A program made the position numbers and the translations under genes. From Cohnella lubricantis (GTDB lineage Bacteria; Bacillota; Bacilli; Paenibacillales; Paenibacillaceae), in the NCBI RefSeq assembly GCF_014212015.1, contig NZ_JACJVN010000051.1, positions 1 through 64,000 on the forward strand: 64,000 nucleotides of DNA, in the 5' to 3' direction. Positions 34,896-42,414 of this stretch are shown piece by piece (the stretch's first letter is position 1; every line of letters begins with the position of its first letter). The notes under the pieces are model-generated. The model had not been told where the DNA came from. It saw nothing but the letters and a program-made list of their open reading frames with translations, and did not search any database.

Positions 34896-34985
34896 TTTTT
34901 CAACAAAAAAAGAGAGCATCTTGCCGAACTAACGACGCGACCCTCATTAACCATGTCAGATCCACCGCCACCTCCTCCGTCAAAT

Positions 34986-35009
34986 AAAACGTTTTCCTTT
35001 TCCATTATA
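34986..35009 (-). promoter_or_regulatory. Cellulase promoter with second CG-centred operator
   Basis: On the minus strand an extended -10 (TGATATAAT, core at 35004-35009) is followed ~9 bp downstream by a second palindrome, AAAACGTTTT (34986-34995). The -35 region is poor. Two matching operators ~104 bp apart suggest repression by a LacI-family protein or CcpA, possibly with looping. The ~200-bp leader has no gene. Confidence 0.6.
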
Positions 35010-35051
35010 TCATCCGTTTTCCATTTTTGACTAGAGATTGTCCAGCATCTC

Positions 35052-36287
35052 TCAGAGCCTCTCGTCTCTCTTCCGAAGAATACTATACAACGCGGCGCAG
35101 CATGCCGAGCAGAGCAGCGCCATGAAGGCGATGAAGCCGTAGCCGGCTTGCAGGCCCAGCAGGCGGCTGCTGTCCGCGCCTTCCCGCTCGAACAGCGCGC
35201 GCACGAAGTCGATGATGTAGCCGATGCACAGATTGCCGATGACGCCGGCAATTCCCATGAGCGTGACCGTGAACGTGATCGCCGTATCCGTCCCCTTCGG
35301 GAAGCGCCTGGCGATCATCGCCATCACGGTCGGATAGATCGGCGCGATGCCGATACCGGCGACCGCGAACAGCCAGGCACCCGGTTCGCCGGCGAATATC
35401 GCCGCGAGCGTACACAAGCCCGAGAAGGCGGAGAAGAGGAGCACCGACAGCGTATAACCGATTCGGTCCGTGATCGGGCCGAGGAACAATCGCGCCAGCA
35501 TGAAGCATACGAAGAACAGCGACAGCATGCCGGATGCGTCCCCCGTGCTCCAGCCGTACGCTTTCTCCAGGAAATTGACCAGCCAGCTGCCGACCGCCAT
35601 CTCGGAGATGACGCCGGACGAGAGGATGGCCACGATGAGCCAAGCGATCGGATCGCGGAAGAGAAGGCGGTAGGAGATGCGCTCTTCCTGCGGATGATCG
35701 CCGTCGCCAGGGAACCGCCCAAACAGTGAAGGTAGGATCGGCAGAATCGACAAGGACAGCATGAGGAGATACATCCCCCGCCAGCCCAGCTCGCCCCCGC
35801 CTATGTGCCATCCCATCATCGAAGCCGCGATCAGAGGCGCCACCGTCGAGCTGAGTCCGTAGAAGAAGTGGGCGACATTCATCATCGTTCCTGTATTCTT
35901 GACGAAGATGCGGGCGGCCATAATCGCAAGACCGATCTCCAGCATCCCGTTGCCGATGTACAGCAGGAAATAAGAGGCTGTCAAATACGTATAATTCGCG
36001 GCGTAATAGATAAGGAGGCCGGACAAGGCCATGGAACCGAACGCGAGAATGCCGGTCAGCTTGACGCCGATTCGCGCCGCCAATGCCGAGGTGAACGAAC
36101 AGGCCGCCAAGTAGCCTAACGAGTTCAAGGCGAGCAGAACGCCGAGCTGTCCTTCGTCCAAGCCGAACTCGCCCTGCATTCTTGGGATGGCCGGACCTTT
36201 AATATTCTCAGAGAAGCCGAAGATTAGGAAGCCGCCGAATACGACGAGCAGCAGCAAGATGCCGTTCGCCCGGGAACGTTCGCTCAT
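35052..36287 (-). CDS. MFS transporter, possibly for sugars
   Basis: The 411-residue protein has about twelve hydrophobic helices, a conserved N-terminus (GGFLIFGFSENIKGPAIPRMQGEFGLDEGQLGVLLALNSLGYLAA) and a second-half loop (GPITDRIGYTLSVL). The pattern recalls FucP/glucose-type and YfkF-like MFS permeases, but the substrate is not clear. It lies upstream of the cellulase in the same direction, separated by a promoter and operators, so a linked role in sugar uptake is possible but unproven. The ATG follows a GAGG-type site. Confidence 0.85.
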   Translation of the reverse strand: MSERSRANGILLLLVVFGGFLIFGFSENIKGPAIPRMQGEFGLDEGQLGVLLALNSLGYLAACSFTSALAARIGVKLTGILAFGSMALSGLLIYYAANYTYLTASYFLLYIGNGMLEIGLAIMAARIFVKNTGTMMNVAHFFYGLSSTVAPLIAASMMGWHIGGGELGWRGMYLLMLSLSILPILPSLFGRFPGDGDHPQEERISYRLLFRDPIAWLIVAILSSGVISEMAVGSWLVNFLEKAYGWSTGDASGMLSLFFVCFMLARLFLGPITDRIGYTLSVLLFSAFSGLCTLAAIFAGEPGAWLFAVAGIGIAPIYPTVMAMIARRFPKGTDTAITFTVTLMGIAGVIGNLCIGYIIDFVRALFEREGADSSRLLGLQAGYGFIAFMALLCSACCAALYSILRKRDERL

Positions 36288-36371
36288 GAGGATACCTCCG
36301 CAGCAGTAACAACCGTAGGATGCAACCTCCTCATTATCGGGAAGATCGAGACCAAGCGCAACGGTGAAAAT

Positions 36372-36407
36372 AAAAAAAAGCGGCCAGACGCTACGTCTGA
36401 GGCCGCT
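36372..36407 (-). terminator. Rho-independent terminator overlapping the thioesterase 3' end
   Basis: On the minus strand AGCGGCC-TC-AGACG-TAG-CGTCT-GGCCGCT forms a long stem followed by a run of eight T-rich bases. It overlaps the stop codon of the gene at 36391 and ends the whole fad transcript. Confidence 0.9.
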
Positions 36408-36813
36408 GACCGATCGACCGGAACGTCGCCGTTCCGAATGCTAGTTTGTCGCCGTCTTCGCTTCGCACATAACCGGTTGCGGTGATCGACCGGCGCGTCA
36501 TATGGACAATCTCAGCTGTAGCGAACACACGCCCGGAAGAGGTTGATTCCAGGAAATGCATGTTGAGATTCGTCGTCACGACGTTCTCTTCCCCGCGCAC
36601 GATCATGACCAGAATGCCGATGACCGTGTCAATCAGCGAAGCATGAACGCCGCCGTGCAGAATGCCGGCCAGATTGAGCAGCTCGGGCTTGATCTCCATC
36701 GAGATGGTGACCTCCCTGTCGCTCCATTCCTCCAGCCGGCATCCCAGATGGCCCCAGAACGACTTGTTCCCCATCTCTTCCCATTGCTTAATCTTCTCCG
36801 CCAACTCTTCCAT
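36391..36813 (-). CDS. PaaI-like hotdog thioesterase
   Basis: The 140-residue protein is a single hotdog domain. Its signature LNLAGILHGGVHASLIDTVIGILV carries the conserved HGG near the helix and an acidic residue downstream, followed by TTNLNMHFLESTSSGRVFATAEIVH. Such enzymes cleave acyl-CoA thioesters and could release trapped CoA during beta-oxidation. Its place at the end of the fad gene run, 62 bp after the acyl-CoA ligase, supports that role. GGGAGGATGGAG precedes the ATG. Confidence 0.9.
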   Translation of the reverse strand: MEELAEKIKQWEEMGNKSFWGHLGCRLEEWSDREVTISMEIKPELLNLAGILHGGVHASLIDTVIGILVMIVRGEENVVTTNLNMHFLESTSSGRVFATAEIVHMTRRSITATGYVRSEDGDKLAFGTATFRSIGQRPQT

Positions 36814-36875
36814 GTCTACTCCATCCTCCCATCCCTGCTCTCTATCTCTAAATACCTATCTCTATATTAGCAAAG

Positions 36876-38555
36876 TTATGAGGTTCTAGCCTTCTCCTCT
36901 TCCTCCTCGATCAGCTTGCGCCGCAGCACCTTGCCGGCCATCGTCTTCGGAAGCGCTTCCCGAAATTCAATGATCTTCGGAACTTTATAGGCCGCCAGCC
37001 TCTCCTTGCACCACTGCTTCATCTCGTCCGCGCCGGCTGTTGCCCCTTTGCGAAGCACGATGTATGCCTTGACCGTCTCTCCCCGGTACGGATCGACGAC
37101 GCCCGCGACGGCCGCTTCCTCGACGGCGGGATGCTCGAACAGCACTTCCTCGACTTCGCGAGGATAGATATTGTAGCCGCCTGCAATGATCAGATCCTTG
37201 CGCCGATCGATGATATAGGTGAAGCCTTCTTCATCGATCGACCCCAGATCGCCGGTCAGCAGCCAGCCGTCCTGCAGCACGCGAGCCGTCTCCTCCGGCC
37301 GGTTCCAGTAGCCCTTCATCACCTGCGGTCCCCGAACGGCCAGCTCGCCGATCTCGCCAGGCTCCGCATCCTCGAACGTGTCGGGATGAACGATCCGCGC
37401 GTCCGTATCCGGAAACGGCAGTCCGATGGAGCCGTTCTTGCGCTTCTCCCAAATGTTGTTCGCATGCGTCACCGGAGACGCCTCGGTTAAGCCGTAGCCT
37501 TCGATCAGCCTGCCGCCGGTCAGCGCTTCGAATCTCTCCTGCACGTTCTGCGGCAGCGGAGCCGCCCCGCTAATACAGATGTTGATCGAGCTCAGATCAT
37601 ATTTGCCTACGTCAGGATGATTAATGATCGCAATATACATCGTCGGCGCGCCGGGGAATACCGTCGGTCTCTTGCCGTGGATCGTTCGCAGCACCTGGCC
37701 GATCTCGAACCGGGGCAGAAGCACCAGCGTCCCTGCCGAGTAGATGCCGAGATGAAGCAGAACGGTCAGCCCGAACACATGGAAGAACGGCAGCGCCGCG
37801 AGGAAGGTCTCCTTGTTGTTCTCGGCCTTGTAGAACCAGAGCCGGCATTGAATCGCATTGGCGACCAGATTATGGTGCGTCAGCATGACGCCCTTCGCGA
37901 GGCCGGTCGTGCCGCCGGTGTACTGAATGAGCGCGAGATCGTTCATGGGATCGATGATCGCTTCGACCGGTTCCTCCGAAGCTCCCTTCAGCAGCTCTCG
38001 GAAGGATAGCACTGGGCCGCCGTATTCGATCTTGGGGCGCTGGCCGTCCTTTCTCATTTTCAGATCGAACAGCACATTCTTCGGAAAAGGAAGATAGTCC
38101 CGAATCGCCGTCACGATAATTCGCGCAAGCGGATGGCGCTCCGTCGACTTGCGAACCCTCTCCAGCAGTTGGTCGAGCACGACGATCGTCGTCGCCCCTG
38201 AATCCTCCAGCTGATGCTCCAGCTCGCGCGGCATGTACATCGGGTTCGTCATGACGACAACGGCGCCCATCATTAACGCGCCATAATGGGCGATAATGGT
38301 CTGCGGGCAATTGGGCAGCATGATGGCGACGCGCTCGCCCTTGCGGACGCCCTGCCGAAGCAGAGCGTTCGCGAAGCGGCGCGTCGAAGCTAACAGCTGC
38401 CGATAAGTCATGCGGAAGCCCATAAAATCAATGGCCGTACCCTGCGGGTTATTCGCGGCCGCGTCTAGGAGGAATGAAGCAAGATTCTGCAGCGGATATG
38501 TGTACGTCGGTGGAACTTCGGCAGGATACTGTTGCAGCCAAGGCTTATTCGGCAT
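36876..38555 (-). CDS. lcfA: Long-chain fatty acid--CoA ligase
   Basis: The ~559-residue enzyme activates fatty acids to acyl-CoA with ATP. It shows the AMP-binding motif ALIQYTGGTTGLAKGVMLTHHN, the linker GYGLTEASPVTHAN and the fatty-acyl motif (DGWLLTGDLGSIDEEGFTYIIDRRKDLIIAGGYNIYPREVEEVL). The C-terminal catalytic Lys is in ALPKTMAGKVLRR. The ATG at 38555 has AGAGGTG 6 nt upstream; a GTG at 38564 is an alternative. It is codirectional with fadE (42-bp gap). The resemblance is to the B. subtilis LcfA family (fadD in Gram-negative usage). Confidence 0.94.
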   Translation of the reverse strand: MPNKPWLQQYPAEVPPTYTYPLQNLASFLLDAAANNPQGTAIDFMGFRMTYRQLLASTRRFANALLRQGVRKGERVAIMLPNCPQTIIAHYGALMMGAVVVMTNPMYMPRELEHQLEDSGATTIVVLDQLLERVRKSTERHPLARIIVTAIRDYLPFPKNVLFDLKMRKDGQRPKIEYGGPVLSFRELLKGASEEPVEAIIDPMNDLALIQYTGGTTGLAKGVMLTHHNLVANAIQCRLWFYKAENNKETFLAALPFFHVFGLTVLLHLGIYSAGTLVLLPRFEIGQVLRTIHGKRPTVFPGAPTMYIAIINHPDVGKYDLSSINICISGAAPLPQNVQERFEALTGGRLIEGYGLTEASPVTHANNIWEKRKNGSIGLPFPDTDARIVHPDTFEDAEPGEIGELAVRGPQVMKGYWNRPEETARVLQDGWLLTGDLGSIDEEGFTYIIDRRKDLIIAGGYNIYPREVEEVLFEHPAVEEAAVAGVVDPYRGETVKAYIVLRKGATAGADEMKQWCKERLAAYKVPKIIEFREALPKTMAGKVLRRKLIEEEEEKARTS

Positions 38556-38597
38556 GGCCGACACCTCTTTTGCGCAAAGTGTATTGCAGACCTTCGG

Positions 38598-40433
38598 TTA
38601 CACGACGTATTGCTCGGCTGCGATGACGCGGGCGGCGATGCTCCGCTTCAATCCCACCATATTCGCCGGGGAATGGCGGGTTAGCTTCTTAAGGATCGAT
38701 AATTGCGTCCGGAGCGTATCGCCCGTCTCCATCGCGGAGAGAACCTCCCGAGCCCAATTCTCAATCTTGCTAAACTCTTCGTGAATGAAGACGACGGTCA
38801 TGTCGATCGCATTCTGCGCCTTGTCCTCGCCGCTGCCGGCGATCAGCTTGCGGGTGCGCAGCAGCGCGCTCTCCATCGCGAAGACGGAGATCATGATGTC
38901 CGCCAGGTTGCTAAGCACCTCTTGCTCCTGCTCGAGCTTCATTTGATACTTCTGCACCGCCTGCGCGCCGGCCATCAGGAAGATTTTCTTCGCCATTGCA
39001 AGCATATGAGCTTCCTGTTCCAACGTTCCCTCGAACATTTGCGAAGGCATCGGCTCCATCAGCTCGGCCTGCAGCGCCATTGCCTTCTGCATGAGCGGCA
39101 GCTCGCCCTTCATCGCGCGTTTGATCAGCGTGCCTGGAATGAGCAGCCGGTTGATCTCGTTCGTTCCCTCGAAGATCCGGTTGATCCGCGAATCCCGGTA
39201 GCTGCGCTCGACTCTGTACTCCTGAATGAAGCCGTAGCCGCCGTGAAGCTGCACGCCTTCGTCGACGACGAAGTCCAGCACTTCCGAGCTGAACACTTTG
39301 TTGATCGAGCATTCCAGCTGGTATTCCGCGATCGCCTTCGCTGCCTGCAGGCCCGCGTTGTTGGCGGCGTTGGCGGAGGCGTTGTTGGCATTATTGGCAT
39401 TGTTGGCGGCGTTCTCGCCTTCAAGCTCCGCGAGCCCTTCGTCGAACAGGCCGGCCGTGCGGTACACCATGCTCTCCAGCGCGAACGTCTTCGTGTTCAT
39501 CTCCGCCAGCTTCTTGCCGATGAGCGGGAACGAGGAGATCGGGCGGCCGAACTGATGGCGTTCGTTAGCATACTTCGCCGAGGCAGCGATCGTCTCCTTC
39601 GTGCCGCCTACGGCTCCTGCCGCCAGCTTGAACCGGCCGATGTTCAGAATGTTGAACGCGATCAGATGGCCTTTGCCGATCTCCCACAGCAGATTGGACG
39701 CCGGCACCTTCACGTCCTCCAGAATGAGCGGGCAGGTGGACGAGCCCTTGATACCCATCTTCTTCTCTTCCGGTCCGATGCTGACGCCCGGCATGCCGCG
39801 CTCGACGATGAACGTGCTGAAGTCGGTGCCGTTCACCTTCGCGTAGACGATGAAGATGTCCGCGAAGCCCGCGTTGGTAATGAATTGCTTCGTGCCGTTG
39901 AGGACATAGTGCTGGCCGTCCTCCGTAGGGATCGCGGTCGTCCGCGCGCCTTGGGCGTCGGAGCCGGAGGTCGGCTCCGTCAGGCAATAGGCGGCGATCT
40001 TCTCCCCCGCCGCCAGCTGCGGCAAGTACTTGCGCTTCTGCTCGTCGGTGCCGAAGTAGACGATCGGCAGCGTGCCGATGCCGACGTGCGCGCCGAGCGA
40101 CAGGGCGAAGGACGATGCCTTCGCCATCTTCTCGCCGATCAGCGTCGAGCTGATCTTGTCGAGGCCGAGGCCGCCGTAGGCTTCCGGCACGTCCGCGCCG
40201 AGCAGACCAACCTCGCCGGCTTTGCGCAGCTTGGAGACGGTCAGCTCGTAGTTCAGCTTCTCGATCTCGGCGTCATGCGGCACGATCTCCGCGTCGACGA
40301 AGTCCTCCGTCGTCTGCGCGATCATGCGCTGTTCCTCGGTGAAGTCTTCCGGCGTTACGATGCGCGCCGCATCGATGTCGTCGATAATGAAGCTGCCTCC
40401 GCGGATTTTGGAGCTGTTTAACACTTTGCTCAT
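38598..40433 (-). CDS. fadE: Acyl-CoA dehydrogenase FadE with an Asn-rich insertion
   Basis: The ~611-residue FAD enzyme oxidises acyl-CoA to enoyl-CoA and passes electrons to EtfAB. FAD/substrate motifs are YCLTEPTSGSDAQGARTTA, FITNAGFADIFIVYAKV, GRFKLAAGAVGGTKE and the C-terminal HGGYGFIQEYRVERSYRDSRINRIFEGTNEINR, whose Glu in EGTNEIN is the catalytic base. The extra C-terminal ~150 residues are usual for the Bacillus FadE type. At about residues 338-360 a low-complexity stretch of Ala and Asn (ENAANNANNANNASANAANN) interrupts the alpha-helical domain; it is encoded by short direct repeats. The ATG at 40433 has AAAGGAGAG 7 nt upstream. Confidence 0.94.
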   Translation of the reverse strand: MSKVLNSSKIRGGSFIIDDIDAARIVTPEDFTEEQRMIAQTTEDFVDAEIVPHDAEIEKLNYELTVSKLRKAGEVGLLGADVPEAYGGLGLDKISSTLIGEKMAKASSFALSLGAHVGIGTLPIVYFGTDEQKRKYLPQLAAGEKIAAYCLTEPTSGSDAQGARTTAIPTEDGQHYVLNGTKQFITNAGFADIFIVYAKVNGTDFSTFIVERGMPGVSIGPEEKKMGIKGSSTCPLILEDVKVPASNLLWEIGKGHLIAFNILNIGRFKLAAGAVGGTKETIAASAKYANERHQFGRPISSFPLIGKKLAEMNTKTFALESMVYRTAGLFDEGLAELEGENAANNANNANNASANAANNAGLQAAKAIAEYQLECSINKVFSSEVLDFVVDEGVQLHGGYGFIQEYRVERSYRDSRINRIFEGTNEINRLLIPGTLIKRAMKGELPLMQKAMALQAELMEPMPSQMFEGTLEQEAHMLAMAKKIFLMAGAQAVQKYQMKLEQEQEVLSNLADIMISVFAMESALLRTRKLIAGSGEDKAQNAIDMTVVFIHEEFSKIENWAREVLSAMETGDTLRTQLSILKKLTRHSPANMVGLKRSIAARVIAAEQYVV

Positions 40434-40460
40434 GGCCGATCTCTCCTTTACGATTGGATG

Positions 40461-40578
40461 CTCATGTACGATGGACACTCATTTACGTTAGATACTCATA
40501 TACAATTAGATACTCATACCCGCTAGACACTCACTCCCCGCACAACACTCATTCCCCGCACAACACTCATTCCCCGCG
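40461..40578 (-). repeat. 17/18-bp degenerate tandem repeats before fadE
   Basis: CTCAT(T/A)-type units start at 40461, 40478, 40495, 40513, 40530, 40548 and 40566, i.e. steps of 17 or 18 bp, and grade from AT-rich (TTACGTTAGATA) to GC-rich (TCCCCGCACAAC) copies. They occupy the fadA-fadE gap just upstream of the fadE ribosome binding site. Confidence 0.7.
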
Positions 40579-40582
40579 TGGC

Positions 40583-40664
40583 CGAGTAACTCGATTTTTT
40601 CGGGTTTCTTCGGCTGTTTGTGCTTCGCGCGACCGAGAAACTTGATTTTTTCGAGTTTCTCCGG
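40583..40664 (-). repeat. 51-bp-period dyad array D (two copies)
   Basis: Dyads with inner arms TAACTCGA / TCGGGTTT (starting 40587) and AAACTTGA / TCGAGTTT (starting 40638) are exactly 51 bp apart, each with a TTTTT loop and outer arms CCGAG / CTTCGG or CTCCGG. The intervening sequence is unique. It shares its core with array C and lies between fadA and fadE. Confidence 0.78.
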
Positions 40665-40699
40665 CTGTTGGGGCGTCAACTCTGCAAGTCCCCCGCTCC

Positions 40700-41884
40700 T
40701 TACCCGGCGTGAACTTCGAAGACGCCAGCCGCGCCCATTCCGCCGCCGATGCACATCGACACGACGCCGTAGCCGCCCCCGCGGCGGCGCAGCTCGTGAA
40801 TGAGCGTCGCCGATAGCTTCGTGCCGGTACAGCCGAGCGGGTGGCCGAGCGCGATTCCGCCGCCGTTGACGTTCACCTTCTCCTCGTCGATGCCGAGTTC
40901 CCGAATGACGTGCAGGCACTGCGATGCGAACGCCTCGTTGATCTCGAACAGCTTGACGTCGTCCAAGCCGATGCCGGCCATCTGGAGCGCCTTCGGGATC
41001 GCCTTGACCGGGCCGACGCCCATGATCTCCGGCTCTACGCCAGCCAGCGCGAACGAACGGAATGTCGCTAGCGGCTTCAGCCCCATCGCTTCGGCGCGTT
41101 CGCGGCTCATAAGCACCGCAGCGGCGGCGCCGTCGCTGAGCGGCGAAGCATTGCCCGCCGTTACGGAGCCGCCGAGCTTGAACGACGGCTTAAGACCGGC
41201 GAGCGCGTCAAGCGTCGTATCGGCGCGGACGCTCTCGTCCGTGTCGAACGTGAAGGAGCGCGTCAAGACTTTGCCGCGTTCGTCTACATTTCTCAGCGTC
41301 GCATTGATCGGTACGATCTCGTCTTTGAACTTGCCTTCTGCGATCGCCTTCGCCGCTTTCTCATGCGAGCGCAGCGCGAAGCGGTCTTGGTCCTCGCGGG
41401 AGACGCCGAACCGCTCCGCGACGTTCTCAGCCGTATGCCCCATGCTGATATAGACTTCCGGCATCTCTTCCACGATGCGCGGGTTCGGGGACACTTTGAA
41501 GCCCGTCATCGGGACGTGGCTCATGCTCTCGACCCCGCCGGCGACAATGACGTCTGCGTGACCGAGCATAATGCGTTCCGCGGCGAACGCGATCGCCTGC
41601 AGTCCAGACGAGCAGAATCGGTTGATCGTCAGCGCCGGCACCGTATTCGGAAAGCCGGCATAGAGTGACATAATTCTGGCGAAGTTAAGCCCCTGCTCCC
41701 CTTCGGGCATCGCGCAGCCGATAATGACGTCTTCGGCATCCTCCTTCTTCAGCCCCGGCGTTCGCTCGACGACCGCCTCGAGCACCGCCTTGCCCAGATC
41801 GTCTGCGCGCGTCTGAACGAGGCTGCCCCGCTTCGCTTTGCCGACCGCGGTGCGCGCAATCGTGACGATTACTGCTTCTCTCAT
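40700..41884 (-). CDS. fadA: Acetyl-CoA C-acyltransferase (3-ketoacyl-CoA thiolase)
   Basis: The 394-residue thiolase performs the last step of beta-oxidation. The acylated Cys is in [22 protein letters not shown] (~residue 93), the substrate-loop His in EINEAFASQ and [16 protein letters not shown], and the second catalytic Cys in [15 protein letters not shown]. The ATG at 41884 follows GGGAGGAAG by 4 nt. In the fadN-fadA-fadE order it matches the B. subtilis operon. Here, however, both junctions are widened by repeat arrays (530 bp to fadN, 266 bp to fadE). Confidence 0.96.
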   Translation of the reverse strand: MREAVIVTIARTAVGKAKRGSLVQTRADDLGKAVLEAVVERTPGLKKEDAEDVIIGCAMPEGEQGLNFARIMSLYAGFPNTVPALTINRFCSSGLQAIAFAAERIMLGHADVIVAGGVESMSHVPMTGFKVSPNPRIVEEMPEVYISMGHTAENVAERFGVSREDQDRFALRSHEKAAKAIAEGKFKDEIVPINATLRNVDERGKVLTRSFTFDTDESVRADTTLDALAGLKPSFKLGGSVTAGNASPLSDGAAAAVLMSRERAEAMGLKPLATFRSFALAGVEPEIMGVGPVKAIPKALQMAGIGLDDVKLFEINEAFASQCLHVIRELGIDEEKVNVNGGGIALGHPLGCTGTKLSATLIHELRRRGGGYGVVSMCIGGGMGAAGVFEVHAG

Positions 41885-41931
41885 GGCTCTTCCTCCCAAC
41901 GTACTATTTCCGACCAACCACACACCCGTGC

Positions 41932-42385
41932 GCCGAGTTAGTTCGTTCGCGAACTAATTCCCGCCGTATGCACCAGCCGTGCGCCGAGTTAGTTCGTTCG
42001 CGAACTAATTCCCGCCGTATGCACCAGCCGTGCGCCGAGTTAGTTCGTTCGCGAACTAATTCCCGCCGTATGCATCACCCGTGCGCCGAGTTAGTTCGTT
42101 CGCGAACTAATTCCCGCCGTATGCACCACTCGTGCGCCGAGTTAGTTCGTTCGCGAACTAATTCCCGCCGTATGCACCCCTCGTGCGCCGAGTTAGTTCG
42201 TTCGCGAACTAATTCTCGCCGAATGCATCACACGTGCGCCGGGTTAGTTCGTTCGCGAACTAATTCCCGCCGATTGCATCACACGTGCGCCGGGTTAGTT
42301 CGTTCGCGAACTAATTCCCGCCGTATGCATCACCCGTGCGCCGGGTTAGTTCGTTCGCGAACTAACTCCCGCCGTATGCACCAAC
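41932..42385 (-). repeat. 51-bp-period dyad array E (nine copies)
   Basis: TTAGTTCG - TTCG - CGAACTAA recurs nine times with starts at 41938 + n x 51 (last at 42346). Spacers of the CCCGCCGTATGCACCAGCCG kind are highly similar. The array fills the fadN-fadA gap within an otherwise continuous gene run, so the transcript of this operon would contain nine hairpins. A 17-codon repeat frame on the plus strand runs through it and is treated as an artefact. Confidence 0.92.
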
Positions 42386-42414
42386 CGAACATCGCCCGGC
42401 CGGCCATACGCCAG

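Noticed and set aside
34829-35251. A 140-residue minus-strand frame spanning the end of the MFS gene and the cellulase leader
   Set aside because: It overlaps the MFS coding region in another frame, covers the promoter and operators, and resembles no protein.
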